NCBI GenBank assembly: GCA_964400735.1
Contig: CAYNVQ010000013.1
Location: 1 to 64,000 of the forward strand
DNA: 64,000 bases
Reading direction: 5' to 3'
Origin: CAYNVQ01 sp964400735
GTDB taxonomy: Bacteria > Acidobacteriota > Aminicenantia > Aminicenantales > Aminicenantaceae
The notes beneath the pieces are model-generated. The model made no database searches. It worked only from the letters and a program-made list of their open reading frames with translations, and was not told the origin of the DNA. Within the stretch, counting starts at the first letter, position 1. Each line of letters begins with the position of its first letter. Positions 1 to 9,516 of the stretch are shown piece by piece. Position numbers and translations under genes: made by a program.

Positions 1-231
1 TTATCACAAAATAAACACCCAGCGGAGGTGCATCAAATCATCATGTTATCTTCCTTTCGGAGTAAAAGCCCGTTCTTTCCTGGAAATAGGCGAAGGGATC
101 CTTCGTTCATAGTCACACGCTTTAGCATTTCGATCCGACCATTAGCCCATGTTCAAGAGATATCAACTCTTCTATCCTAAAAAGGAGGAGAGGTTGTTTA
201 CAGAGCAAGATTAAGCTGTTATCATGCCCTC

Positions 232-414
232 TTGGCAACCATGATCAATTACATCCTTCTCTACAAAATAAGAAAAAGGGTCAAAAAGATCCTCAAAGAA
301 AAAATCGCAGACGAAGAAATAGCCACCACTCCGAAATCGTGCATCGGCTGTTTGGCCGACGAGATCAGCTGGGAGATCTACTTCCTTCTGAAGGAAACCA
401 AAGGGGAAAAATAG
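232..414 (+). CDS. Possible small basic hypothetical protein
   Basis: A 60-codon frame starting at TTG (232) or ATG (241) and ending two bases before the stop of the convergent rarA gene. The product is lysine-rich at its N-terminus and has one CIGC motif. I recognise no family. The purine-rich AAAGGAGGAG at 181-190 is about 40 bases upstream, too far to serve as its ribosome site, so coding status is doubtful. It could equally be untranslated sequence. Confidence 0.25.
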   Translation: MATMINYILLYKIRKRVKKILKEKIADEEIATTPKSCIGCLADEISWEIYFLLKETKGEK

Positions 415-415
415 C

Positions 416-1756
416 TCAATCCTTTCGAATTTTCTTCTCTTTTCCCTGGCTTTCGGATTTCAGCCTCTTTTTCAAATCGTTCCACCAGTCGATCCTCTTT
501 TTTATCTCTTTTTCCAGACCCAAGTTTCCCGGCTCATAATATTTTCTTCCTTTGAATTTATCTGGAAAAGTTTCCATGTCAGTGGTCATTTCTTTATAGT
601 CGTGCGCATATTTGTATTCTTTTCCGTACCCCACTTCTTTCATCAGAGACGTGACCGGATTGCGCAGCTGGAGTGGAACCGGTTCATAAGGGCTCGATTC
701 CACATCCTTCAGGGCCTTGGCGAATGCCACATATGCCCTGTTGCTTTTTGGAGCCGAGGCCAGATAGATGACCGCCTCGGCCAGAGCCAGTTCTCCTTCG
801 GGAGAGCCGATGAAGTCATAGGCATCTTTGGCATTCAAGGAAATGGCCAGTGCTTGAGGGTCGGCTAGCCCGATGTCTTCGGAAGCGAACCGAACCATCC
901 TGCGGACGATATACAGCGGGTCTTCTCCGGCAGAGATCATCCGCGCCAGCCAATACAGGGAGGCATCCACATCGCTGTTGCGGAGGCTTTTATGGAGGGC
1001 AGAAATCAGATTGAAATGCTCTTCTCCTTTCTTGTCATACAGCAGAATCCTTTTCTGGAGGGCTTCCTTCACCTGTCCTTTCGAGATTTTCCCCTTTCCG
1101 GCCAAATTGGCCGCAATCTCCAGAGTATTGAGAGCCCGGCGGGCATCGCCGTTGGCGTAATCGATGATCATCTCGAGTGCCGGCTTATCGATGGCCAATC
1201 CCATCCCGCCCAATCCGTTCTTTTTATTCCTCAGGGCCTCCTTCACGATCCGGGATAACGTCTCTTCTGAGAGAGGATTCAGGACAAGGACTTTCGTCCT
1301 GGAAAGGAGTGGGGCGATTACTTCGAAAGAGGGATTTTCGGTGGTGGAGCCGAAGAGAATGACATCTCCTCTCTCCACGTAAGGTAAGAAAGCTCCCTGC
1401 TGCGCCTTGTTGAACCGATGGATCTCATCGATAAAGATGATGGTCGGCTGTCCGTACAGTTTTTTATGGCTCTCCGCCTTGGCCATGACATCCTTGACTT
1501 CTTTTATTCCAGATAGGACGGCGCTGAAAAAGAGGCAGGGAAGATTGAACTGCTTGGCGAGAATGTAGCCTAGGGTTGTTTTCCCCGAACCCGGAGGGCC
1601 CCAGAAAACGATAGAGACAAGGTGGTCGGCCTCTATGAGTTGGGAGAGTATCTTCCCTTTGCCGATCAAGTGCTCCTGGCCGTAGAAGTGCTCCAACGTT
1701 CTTGGTCTCATCCTTTCAGCCAAGGGGATGCGTTCTTTATTCTTGTTTTCCGCCAA
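416..1756 (-). CDS. rarA: Replication-associated recombination protein A (RarA/MgsA), AAA+ ATPase
   Basis: Cytoplasmic clamp-loader-like ATPase acting at stalled replication forks. The sequence shows the family N-terminus PLAERMRP, Walker A GPPGSGKT (about residues 53-60), Walker B IIFIDEIH (about 106-113), a sensor-1 GSTTENPSF motif, and the C-terminal region with ARRALNTLE and ASEDIGLADPQAL typical of MgsA/RarA. Length of 446 residues is normal. The start is a TTG at 1756, chosen because the next Met (residue 16) lies inside the conserved PLAERMRP block. It stands alone and converges on a doubtful small ORF. Confidence 0.93.
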   Translation of the reverse strand: MAENKNKERIPLAERMRPRTLEHFYGQEHLIGKGKILSQLIEADHLVSIVFWGPPGSGKTTLGYILAKQFNLPCLFFSAVLSGIKEVKDVMAKAESHKKLYGQPTIIFIDEIHRFNKAQQGAFLPYVERGDVILFGSTTENPSFEVIAPLLSRTKVLVLNPLSEETLSRIVKEALRNKKNGLGGMGLAIDKPALEMIIDYANGDARRALNTLEIAANLAGKGKISKGQVKEALQKRILLYDKKGEEHFNLISALHKSLRNSDVDASLYWLARMISAGEDPLYIVRRMVRFASEDIGLADPQALAISLNAKDAYDFIGSPEGELALAEAVIYLASAPKSNRAYVAFAKALKDVESSPYEPVPLQLRNPVTSLMKEVGYGKEYKYAHDYKEMTTDMETFPDKFKGRKYYEPGNLGLEKEIKKRIDWWNDLKKRLKSESQGKEKKIRKD

Positions 1757-1904
1757 GGTCTGTTCTTTACCTTTCTCCGGAAATTATACCAGATGGTGGA
1801 GAACCAGTTAAGTCATTAAATGTTCAGGGGGGCGTCGTCTTGACGTAACAGAGAATCCATGCTATTTTACAGGCTGACAAGACAAGGGCCAGGCCAGGAT
1901 TCGA

Positions 1905-2258
1905 ATGAAAACAGAGAACGTTCCTGAAAAGATCGTGTACAGGCTGGATGAAGTCAGTCGTATTGCCAAACTGGATCCCAAAGTTATCGATAACTGGGAA
2001 AAAGAATTTTATTTTCTCCATGCCGGACAAACCGCTGCCGGACACAAAATTTTCAGAAAAAAAGATCTGGCCATCATCCTCCGCATTAAGGAACTAGTCG
2101 ATAGCCAAGGACTGACGCTAGCCGGGGCGAAAAGACGCATCGAAGAAGAATTCGGACTGAAGAGTTCGGCAACCGTTCACTCGGACCGGTTGAGGAAGGC
2201 TCTTTATGATGTCCGGGAGCAACTCAAAGACCTGGCTACCGCTCTTCAGAAAAAATAA
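1905..2258 (+). CDS. MerR-family transcriptional regulator
   Basis: A 117-residue DNA-binding protein. Residues about 10-75 form a MerR-type winged helix: YRLDEVSRIAKLDPKVIDNWEKEF is followed by GHKIFRKKDLAIILRIKELV and the second helix-turn-helix part GLTLAGAKRRIEEE. A short coiled-coil-like tail (residues 90-117) would dimerise it. No effector-binding domain or conserved cysteines are present, so it is the small architectural or stress type rather than a metal sensor. It lies upstream of tRNA-Pro and surE; a MerR-like gene next to tRNA-Pro recurs in Deltaproteobacteria and relatives (recalled, not checked). Its target is not evident. Confidence 0.85.
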   Translation: MKTENVPEKIVYRLDEVSRIAKLDPKVIDNWEKEFYFLHAGQTAAGHKIFRKKDLAIILRIKELVDSQGLTLAGAKRRIEEEFGLKSSATVHSDRLRKALYDVREQLKDLATALQKK

Positions 2259-2430
2259 TCCCATTTTCCTGGTATGGATGTAACCGCAAATGATCCTGAC
2301 GTCTATTTGAGATCGACCAAGAGTAAATATGGATCCCTTAAAAATATGAAAATGAGACTGCATCTCTCGGATCGCAATGACATTCTACGCCCGCAATGAT
2401 ATTCTGCATGTTCCAGGTAATAATTTTGGC

Positions 2431-2458
2431 TTGCTTGATTTGCCGGCTTTGCTATAAT
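2431..2458 (+). promoter_or_regulatory. Probable sigma-70-type promoter of tRNA-Pro
   Basis: TTGCTT at 2431-2436 and a perfect TATAAT at 2453-2458, separated by 16 bases, ending 16 bases before the mature tRNA 5' end. The tRNA would therefore be transcribed independently of the MerR gene. Confidence 0.55.
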
Positions 2459-2474
2459 AAACATCCCCCCCGGT

Positions 2475-2551
2475 CGGGACGTGGCGCAGCCTGGTAGCGC
2501 ACACGCTTGGGGTGCGTGGGGTCGGCGGTTCAAATCCGCCCGTCCCGACCA
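2475..2551 (+). tRNA. tRNA-Pro (anticodon GGG)
   Basis: A complete cloverleaf. Acceptor arm CGGGACG (2475-2481) pairs with CGTCCCG (2541-2547), followed by discriminator A and an encoded CCA (2549-2551). The D arm contains the usual GGTAGCGC. The anticodon stem CACGC/GCGTG encloses loop TTGGGGT, giving anticodon GGG with G37. The T arm is GGCGG TTCAAAT CCGCC. The CCA end is encoded rather than added. Confidence 0.96.
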
Positions 2552-2632
2552 TCCTTCACTTTCTTTCCTTCACGTGCTAAAATGCCTCCCTATAAATTGC
2601 ATGATTCACGAAGACAAGAAAGGTTATAAACG

Positions 2633-3415
2633 ATGGCCGGCAAACGACCCTTGATATTGCTCACCAACGACGACGGCTTCTACTCCGAAGGCCTCAATGC
2701 TCTTCACCAGGAACTGAAGGATTGGGGGGAGATCCTCATCGTCGCACCCGACCAGGAAAAAAGCGCCACATCGCTTTCCCTAACGCTTCATCATCCCCTG
2801 CGGGTCAAATCCATACAGGAAAACATCTACGCTGTGGACGGCACCCCAGCGGACTGTGTGTACCTGGCAGTACAGCGGATTCTGTCAAGGTATCCGGACC
2901 TTCTCATCTCCGGAATGAATCATGGGCCCAATCTAGGCCAGCAGGATATTTCTTATTCAGGGACCGTGGCCGGGGCCAAACAGGGAGCCTTTCTCCGCAT
3001 CCCATCCCTTGCCGTCTCCCTCATACCCGACGAGGACGGGGTTTTCGCCTTCGAGGCATCGGCCAGGATCGTCCATGCCCTGGCCAGAAAGATAATGGAT
3101 AATCCTCTTCCTGAGGGGACCGCCCTGAATATCAACATCCCTCCTCCTCCCTTGAAGGGGATCGTAATGGCCAAACTGGGAGAGAAAAGATACAACCCCC
3201 AGGTGATCGAAAACGAAGACCCCCGAGGGAGGCTTTATTATTGGATCGGGACCGGACAGGTTAAGGCATTAGGGGATAAAAAAAGCGATGTCATGATCAT
3301 CAAAGAGGGATACATCACTGTCACCCCTCTGCAAAACGACGCCACCGAGCACAATGCCTTCCAGTCCTCTCCCCTTCCCGGCATTTTGGCCTCGCTCCAG
3401 GACGAGATCTTCTAG
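2633..3415 (+). CDS. surE: 5'/3'-nucleotidase SurE
   Basis: Metal-dependent nucleoside monophosphatase of the stationary-phase survival family, cytoplasmic. It has the N-terminal ILLTNDDG motif (the Asp pair binds the metal), VAPDQEKSATSLSLTL, and the signature SGMNHGPNLGQQDISYSGTV with the metal-binding Asn. Length 260 residues is normal. The ATG at 2633 directly precedes the conserved strand. It lies 82 bases downstream of tRNA-Pro. Its TAG stop is embedded in a CCTGAA repeat (see 3413-3441). Confidence 0.95.
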   Translation: MAGKRPLILLTNDDGFYSEGLNALHQELKDWGEILIVAPDQEKSATSLSLTLHHPLRVKSIQENIYAVDGTPADCVYLAVQRILSRYPDLLISGMNHGPNLGQQDISYSGTVAGAKQGAFLRIPSLAVSLIPDEDGVFAFEASARIVHALARKIMDNPLPEGTALNINIPPPPLKGIVMAKLGEKRYNPQVIENEDPRGRLYYWIGTGQVKALGDKKSDVMIIKEGYITVTPLQNDATEHNAFQSSPLPGILASLQDEIF

Positions 3416-3441
3416 CCTGAAAGTATCCTGAATTATTCACG
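3413..3441 (+). repeat. TAGCCTGAA stop-embedded short repeat
   Basis: The surE stop codon begins TAGCCTGAA, followed at 3427 by CCTGAATTATTCACG, an imperfect form of the palindrome CCTGAA-N3-TTCAGG. The same motif overlaps or abuts the stops of the genes ending at 10807 and 49799. Confidence 0.4.
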
Positions 3442-3555
3442 AGTCAAGGCTGACCCAGCCGATATCAATTCTTCCACCTCAGCATTAAGGTGAAAAAAAG
3501 TGTAACCTTTGGCGAAAGCCAGGAAGAACTGACCAGTTAGGGATATCTACGACAT

Positions 3556-4503
3556 TTAATTGTTTTTATCCAGAAACAGATTGACCAGTTCGATCCTGTT
3601 TTTGATTTTGAGTTTACGGTAAATATTGTAGATATGATATTTGACAGTTTTAACCGATATGTACAGGATTTCACCGATTTCTTTGTTGCTCTTACCGGAA
3701 AATATGAGCTGTATGATTTCTTTCTCTCTATTTGTGATTCCGTAGTTTGTATAAATGTGATCATATTCCTTGCCTGAGATATTGCGGCCCTCCTGGATTT
3801 CCTCTCTATCCAGTAGTCTTTTTATAAAAATCAGAGGCAGCAAATTTAATATCAGAAAGCATATCCCGGACGAAAAGTAAAAAACAGGATAAAGTGATTT
3901 CTTGAATAAAGCAGTCGTTAACATGATGCCGTAAGAAAAACCATACAGTACCAGGAATCCTTCTATCAATGTTCTTTTTTTATGATTTCTAAGGATATTC
4001 GAAAAGACCAATATAACAAGGGCGCAGATGAGAATGACAGCGCTGGCGGCGATATCCAAAGCGATCAGGTAATTCATCAGTGTATCCACATCATCTCTTA
4101 GAAGGACTGCCGATAATCCTTGGATAATAAGCAGGATGACGATGATTGAACCTATCAGGAATAAAATGCGGAATATCCTGATTTTCCCCCATGCTAAAAG
4201 TTCTATCAGCACCAACAAGAACGTAACTAGGTTCAGAAAAGTAACAAGGATTCCAAAAGAAAAGATGATTGAATAAAGTAAGATATGGATATTGGCAAAG
4301 GACTCCGTTGGGGAGGAGGTGAACAAGTTAAGATACCTGAAAAACATGCTTAAAATTGCCAGAATATTTAATACAATAATGTGCATCAAATATTTTTTCA
4401 GGTATGCTTTCGGATATTTCGGATAGAGGTGAATCACATAACTTATCAGGGATATGCCACAGGCAAAGGAGATCAAATAGATGAGGAGTCTTAGATGCTG
4501 CAC
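3556..4503 (-). CDS. Membrane-anchored LuxR-family transcriptional regulator
   Basis: A 315-residue protein with about seven hydrophobic membrane segments in residues 1-230 and a LuxR/GerE helix-turn-helix at about residues 250-312 (ITNREKEIIQLIFSGKSNKE, then ISVKTVKYHIYNIYRKL). It would bind DNA from the membrane and sense an envelope or extracellular signal with its membrane part. No phosphoacceptor domain is present. It is divergent from the serine hydrolase gene at 4666 across a 162-base A+T-rich gap, so that gene is a plausible target (inference). Confidence 0.85.
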   Translation of the reverse strand: MQHLRLLIYLISFACGISLISYVIHLYPKYPKAYLKKYLMHIIVLNILAILSMFFRYLNLFTSSPTESFANIHILLYSIIFSFGILVTFLNLVTFLLVLIELLAWGKIRIFRILFLIGSIIVILLIIQGLSAVLLRDDVDTLMNYLIALDIAASAVILICALVILVFSNILRNHKKRTLIEGFLVLYGFSYGIMLTTALFKKSLYPVFYFSSGICFLILNLLPLIFIKRLLDREEIQEGRNISGKEYDHIYTNYGITNREKEIIQLIFSGKSNKEIGEILYISVKTVKYHIYNIYRKLKIKNRIELVNLFLDKNN

Positions 4504-4665
4504 GAATTCATTTAATCACACTGAAAAAGAAGAATCAAACAGGGCGATTTCCTGCCTCGCCTAAAGTATGGGATTGAAAAATCCATACTTTTGACATATT
4601 TACAATTACCTTCTGATGGGATATTTTTGATCAAAACGAGCTTCAATCCTGGATAAGGAGCAGCG

Positions 4666-6147
4666 ATGGAAAAAATAAATAAAAAATCAAGGAAACTCGC
4701 TAAAGTCATCATCATTTGCGCCGTTTTAATTAAATTTCTTTATCCATTCTCCCTTCAGACAAAAAGCAAGGCTGAGGAATTGGACCGGATGTTCACTTTC
4801 TACAATCAACATGGCATGTTCAACGGGGTGATACTAGCCGCAGAAAACGGAGAAGTGATATATGAAAAAGCATACGGATTTGCTGATTTTGACAAGAAAT
4901 TACCTTTGACCAAATCTTCCATTTTCTCGATTGGTTCCATCACTAAAACATTTACCGCTGCAGCAATCATGATTTTGAAGGAAAGAGGACTATTAAAATA
5001 TTCGGACAAGATCATTGAATACTTCCCCCAGTTTCCTCCATATTCAAAAGATATCACTATTCATCACCTTTTAACTCAAACATCAGGCCTGATCGACTAC
5101 CTAGACCGGGGATTAAGATTGCTCGCAAAATTCCCCGAAGTAACCGACTCGCTGGTTTTAGAAAATTTGACGTCTCAACCATCGCTTCAATTTAAACCTG
5201 GGGAAGAATTTCAATATAGCAACAGCAATTATGTCTTGTTAGCCCAAATTATCGAAAAAATTGCTAAAAAATCTTATAGAGACTTTATAACGGAAAACAT
5301 TCTGACTCCCCTTCGAATGAATCAAACCTTTGTTTATGAGGGATCAGAAGAGACTTTACTGCAAAGCGTGAAAAGTTATGTGAATTATTGGGAGCAGGAT
5401 AAAGAAAATTACCGTCTAAAGGTAAGCGGAGACGGAAATATCTACTCTAGCGCCGGTGACTTATTCAAATTTGTAGAAGGCTTATTTTCCCAACAATTGG
5501 TAGGGGCAGAGACTTTTAAAGAAGCCTTCGATGAGTCGGCATTCAAATATAGAAGTGAAAAGAAAAAATCAAAATATGGATATGGCATGGAAATCGTAAA
5601 TATTCCCACGGGCAAGATTGCGTATCATCGGGGAAAGATTGCCGGTTTCAGTTGCCAGTTTTGGCACAATCTTAAAACCGATTCGACATTGATTGTCCTA
5701 TGCAACACTCTCTCGCTGGTAAAAGATCCCGCAATATTATCGGGAGCGGAAAATATCATGGAAGACAAACCTTATTCCCTGGGCAAGATCTCTGCTGCGC
5801 AGCTTTTCTGGGACAATTGGTATGTGAAAGGATTCGATGCGGGATGGAATGGACTAAGGGAAGCGATGTCAGCCGAGGAATGTGATTATTATATTCATCC
5901 TTGGGAAATCCATGCTATTGGATATTCCTGTCAACAAAGGGGCGAAAAAGAATCGGCCCTGGAGGTGTTCAAATACAGTAATGAGCTCTTTCCGAAAAAT
6001 TTCAACCTTTTGGATAGTCTTGGAGAAGCCTATCTGGCTGTAGGGGATAAACAAAATGCTGTTAAATATTACAAAGAGGCCTTGGAAGTCAACCCTGAAT
6101 GCGAGAGTGCAATAAAAGCTCTCAAAGAACTGGGAGAGATAAAATAA
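4666..6147 (+). CDS. Serine beta-lactamase-like hydrolase with C-terminal TPRs
   Basis: Secreted or membrane-anchored penicillin-binding-protein/class C beta-lactamase-fold hydrolase. Residues 13-30 are a hydrophobic signal or anchor. Motif 1 is SITK (91-94, catalytic Ser91), motif 2 is YSN (184-186), and motif 3 is the HRG triad (321-323), as in esterase or D-aminopeptidase relatives. Residues about 400-490 contain two TPR-like helical pairs (ALEVFKYSNELFPKNF, NAVKYYKEALEVNPE). An AAGGAG ribosome site precedes the ATG. Substrate unknown: peptidoglycan peptide, ester or D-amino-acid peptide. Divergent from the LuxR-type gene. Confidence 0.88.
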   Translation: MEKINKKSRKLAKVIIICAVLIKFLYPFSLQTKSKAEELDRMFTFYNQHGMFNGVILAAENGEVIYEKAYGFADFDKKLPLTKSSIFSIGSITKTFTAAAIMILKERGLLKYSDKIIEYFPQFPPYSKDITIHHLLTQTSGLIDYLDRGLRLLAKFPEVTDSLVLENLTSQPSLQFKPGEEFQYSNSNYVLLAQIIEKIAKKSYRDFITENILTPLRMNQTFVYEGSEETLLQSVKSYVNYWEQDKENYRLKVSGDGNIYSSAGDLFKFVEGLFSQQLVGAETFKEAFDESAFKYRSEKKKSKYGYGMEIVNIPTGKIAYHRGKIAGFSCQFWHNLKTDSTLIVLCNTLSLVKDPAILSGAENIMEDKPYSLGKISAAQLFWDNWYVKGFDAGWNGLREAMSAEECDYYIHPWEIHAIGYSCQQRGEKESALEVFKYSNELFPKNFNLLDSLGEAYLAVGDKQNAVKYYKEALEVNPECESAIKALKELGEIK

Positions 6148-6588
6148 ACTTGGGGCCCTAAGAAAAATCTCTTTTTATTCTTTCCCATAATCCTCAATAT
6201 TTACGGCAATATTTGGCTGTTGAAATCCAGATGTGAGATTAAGGCAGGTACGAATTTCCTTTCTGTGCATGCGAACAATCTCTCACAATCTTCCCTGATA
6301 TCCAGCCGCCGATATCTTGTAACAAAAATATCACAAAAGAAATGACACGGTCCACGGCTCAAAAAACTTTGAAATTTTTTCCTAACCTCCAAACCAGAAG
6401 CTTTAAAATAGATTGCTCCATGGAATCAGCAAAAAACGCGGCCTCAGTCTGTATGTTAATAAAGCATGGCCATCTCTGGGCAAAGCCCTGGGGCAAGTCA
6501 CCCCGAAGTTTCTATTGGATTTCTTTTCACGCCCGATTCAGATTCAAATTCATTTGACTCTAAGTCGCTAACCATGTAATTTTGAATC
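6148..6588 (+). other. Intergenic region without recognised gene
   Basis: About 440 bases with frequent stops in all frames. The only structure noted is two adjacent small hairpins at about 6477-6512 (GGGC-AAA-GCCC, then GGGG-N7-CCCC). The following gene starts at GTG (6589) without an obvious Shine-Dalgarno sequence. Confidence 0.4.
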
Positions 6589-8820
6589 GTGGTCAAAAAA
6601 AAGAAAAAGAGAAGGAATAAGAGAAGAGCGGTTCAGATCGTCAAGACTCAAGTTACCGAAGGAGATGCTGTCCCTCTCGATAAAAAGCGGGACAGGAAGA
6701 AATTTTTCATCGTCGCCTCCATATTTCTTGCTTCGGCTGCGGCCTTTCTGGCCATCTTTTTTATCCAGATTCCCAGAAAAAAAATTATTAAAGACAGCGG
6801 CCTTAATGTCTTGCTTGTGACTCTGGACACCACCAGGGCAGACCGTCTCGGCTGCTACGGCTATCTCAGGGCAAAAACTCCTAACATCGATTCTTTGAGC
6901 CAAAACGGCGTACAATTTTTAAATGCCTACTGCCCTGTCCCTTTGACCCTTCCCTCCCACTGCTCCATCCTGACCGGAACCAATCCGGTTTACCATCAAG
7001 TCCGAAACAACGGATCATACTATCTCACCCCTGCAATACAAACACTCGCCGAGGTGCTTAAAAGAAACGGCTTGAAGACAGCCGCCTTTGTGAGTTCGTT
7101 CACCGTGGACTCACGATTCGGTTTAGACCAAGGATTTGGCGTGTATGACGATATGCTCTCCCCGGACCTGGCTTACAAGGGCCTGAATTCCGAAAGAAGG
7201 GCGGACGCCGTTTATTCTTCCTTCTCCCGGTGGCTGGATGAGAACAGCACGAGCCATTTTTTTTCCTGGGTCCACTTTTTCGATCCGCATATTCCTTACG
7301 ATCCACCTTCTCCCTTTAGGGAGGAGTTCAAAGAGAATCCCTACGACGGGGAAATCGCTTACATGGATTTTTATGTGGGCAAAATCGTGGAGAAGCTCAA
7401 AGAACACGGGCTTTGGGGAAAAACGCTTATAGTTCTGGCTGGAGACCACGGAGAGGCTTTTGGGGAAAAGCAGGAAGAGTGGCATGGGGTGTTTATCTAT
7501 GAAAGCACGATAAGAGTCCCTCTTGTTTTTTATTGTGCGGATAATCTTCCCCCTGGCGAACGTATCGAATCGAGAGTCAGGCTTATCGATCTCATGCCCA
7601 CTGTGTTGGATATGATGAAAATACAGGTACCTGAGCAGGTTCAAGGCGTGAGCCTTCTCCCATATATTGAAGGAAAAAAGAAACAGGATTTGAGTACCTA
7701 CATCGAGAGTTACTATCCGCGCGAAAACTACGGGTGGTCCGAGCTGGTCGGCCTTATAGATGGAACTTGGAAATACATCCGGGCGCCCAAACCAGAACTG
7801 TACAATCTCAGCCTCGATCCTGGAGAGGAGAACAACCTGATCGAGAAAGAAATCAATATCGCTCAGGAAAAGAAAGAAAAACTGGAAAATAACATTGAGA
7901 TCTCGATCTCTCCGATCGTCGCCCAAAAAAGAACCCTGACTCCTGAGGAAAGCCAGAGGTTGAGATCTCTTGGCTATATTTCTACAACGGAAAGCCGTTC
8001 TGCAGAGGAGTTGCCCGATCCCAAAGACCGCATCGATGAGCTGCTCATGATTCAGAGGGCCAAGGATTGTGAAAGCGAAAAAAAATTTTCAGAAGCTGCA
8101 TCCATCTATGAAAAGATTCTCGATCTGAGGCCGAATGTGGCGACAAGCTATGTGAATCTAGCTTTGATGAGGATCGAGATGAGAGAGTTCGATGAGGCCG
8201 TCCGCATTCTGGAAGAAGGGCTGAAAAAAATCCCGGAATCTGAAGCTCTCCTTTCCCGCCTTGGACATACTTACGTATTGTTGGGGAGAGCGAAAAAAGC
8301 CCTGGATATCTTCGACCTCATCTTGAAGAACAATCCCAGACACTTTGACGCGCTGTTGGCCTCGGCGCGGATGCTTGACCTGACCGGTCAGAAAGAAGAC
8401 GCACAAAACTTTTACAGGAAAGCTTTAGAGGTCGAACCGGAAAATAAAGTGGCTCGAAAAAATTATGCTAGCAACCTGGCAAGCACGAAGATGTTCGATC
8501 AAGCCATCTCCATCTTTCTTGGTTTGAAAGAGGACTATCCGGATGACTGGGAAATCCTCCAGGATCTCGGGATCGCTTTTGGATATGCGGGAGACATCTC
8601 CCGGTCCATCGAGAACCTGGAAGAAGCGGTCAGACTCCATCCTAATCCGGTGGCCTATTATAACCTGGCCGTAGGCGAAAAGCAGGTGGGGAACCTAGAG
8701 GAAGCTGTTAGCTATCTCAAACTGTACCTGGAAAATCCAGAGGGGGAACAAGAGGAAACCATCGAAATAGCCAGAGCAGAGCTCAAGAGTTTGGAAGACG
8801 CCCTGAAGAAAAAGCTCTAG
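6589..8820 (+). CDS. Sulfatase-like (alkaline phosphatase superfamily) TPR protein
   Basis: A 743-residue protein with a lysine-rich N-terminus, one membrane segment (about 39-61), a sulfatase-fold domain (about 72-420) and a TPR domain (about 460-720). Metal-site motifs VTLDTTRADRLG (Asp80) and GDHGEAFGE are present. At the position of the sulfatase formylglycine Cys/Ser, the motif reads TLPSH: Thr120 replaces Cys/Ser and His replaces the usual Arg. It is therefore unlikely to be a formylglycine sulfatase and may be a phosphodiesterase or phosphotransferase with a Thr nucleophile. GTG start; monocistronic. The large TPR part suggests a protein partner. Confidence 0.85.
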   Translation: MVKKKKKRRNKRRAVQIVKTQVTEGDAVPLDKKRDRKKFFIVASIFLASAAAFLAIFFIQIPRKKIIKDSGLNVLLVTLDTTRADRLGCYGYLRAKTPNIDSLSQNGVQFLNAYCPVPLTLPSHCSILTGTNPVYHQVRNNGSYYLTPAIQTLAEVLKRNGLKTAAFVSSFTVDSRFGLDQGFGVYDDMLSPDLAYKGLNSERRADAVYSSFSRWLDENSTSHFFSWVHFFDPHIPYDPPSPFREEFKENPYDGEIAYMDFYVGKIVEKLKEHGLWGKTLIVLAGDHGEAFGEKQEEWHGVFIYESTIRVPLVFYCADNLPPGERIESRVRLIDLMPTVLDMMKIQVPEQVQGVSLLPYIEGKKKQDLSTYIESYYPRENYGWSELVGLIDGTWKYIRAPKPELYNLSLDPGEENNLIEKEINIAQEKKEKLENNIEISISPIVAQKRTLTPEESQRLRSLGYISTTESRSAEELPDPKDRIDELLMIQRAKDCESEKKFSEAASIYEKILDLRPNVATSYVNLALMRIEMREFDEAVRILEEGLKKIPESEALLSRLGHTYVLLGRAKKALDIFDLILKNNPRHFDALLASARMLDLTGQKEDAQNFYRKALEVEPENKVARKNYASNLASTKMFDQAISIFLGLKEDYPDDWEILQDLGIAFGYAGDISRSIENLEEAVRLHPNPVAYYNLAVGEKQVGNLEEAVSYLKLYLENPEGEQEETIEIARAELKSLEDALKKKL

Positions 8821-9036
8821 GCAAGATTGCATTCATCCCTAATCAGAAGCAGCAGGAAGTCCAGGTAGCAGGAAGGGTTGCTCAACATTTCGATACAATC
8901 TTCAGCACTTCGAGCATGAACATCACATGTTTCTTCTCTTATCCCATTCGGTTCAACCTCCCGATTAAGAAAGCATCTCTATCAGGGACATAATACATGT
9001 AGGCTCCGATCGATCGGGGGGAAGTGCGATTTCAGG

Positions 9037-9516
9037 TTAAAAGAATGAAACAAGAGAGGAGACCACAATGCCGGCTATTGTCACGCCCAATATGATGGCT
9101 GGAAAGGCATAGCGGGGTTTGATGTTGAATAAAATGGCCATCACGGAGCCGGTCCAGGCCCCTGTTACGGGCAAAGGGATGGCCACGAACAAGGTGAGTC
9201 CGAGTGCCCCTACCTTCATGACCTTCTCACCCCTTTTGTAGGTTCGGGCGTAGAACCATTTAAAAAACTTATCGATGATCTTGATGTGAGAAAGGGCTTT
9301 TCTTATGGGCTCTAAAAAGTAAATGAGGGGCAAGACCGGAATCAGGTTTCCTATCCAGGCTATCAGATAGGCCGTGAGCAGAGGCATTTTGAAATGCAGC
9401 ACGGCCAAAGGGATTGCCCCCCTCAGCTCGAAAATAGGCATCATGCTCACCAGCAGGACGATGAATTCCCGGTTCAGGTTGAAATTCTTCAGCAGATCGA
9501 CAAAATTATCCAGCAT
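9037..9516 (-). CDS. Small multidrug-export-like membrane protein (COG2426 / Pfam Sm_multidrug_ex)
   Basis: A 159-residue inner-membrane protein with four hydrophobic segments. Family landmarks are MMPIFELRGAIPLAV near residues 25-40, a polar PIRKALSHIKIIDKFFKWF cytoplasmic segment and LFVAIPLPVTGAWTGSV near residue 110. The family name is historical; transport activity is not established. It stands alone on the minus strand. Confidence 0.8.
   Translation of the reverse strand: MLDNFVDLLKNFNLNREFIVLLVSMMPIFELRGAIPLAVLHFKMPLLTAYLIAWIGNLIPVLPLIYFLEPIRKALSHIKIIDKFFKWFYARTYKRGEKVMKVGALGLTLFVAIPLPVTGAWTGSVMAILFNIKPRYAFPAIILGVTIAGIVVSSLVSFF

Noticed and set aside
1..180. Open plus-strand frame from the window start to a TAA near 180
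   Set aside because: Low-complexity composition (many Ser, Arg, Phe), no recognisable domain, and no start codon or upstream context to judge it.
7123..7926. Long minus-strand frame opposite the sulfatase-like gene (267 codons)
   Set aside because: Antisense shadow of a well-supported gene; composition and lack of motifs argue against coding.
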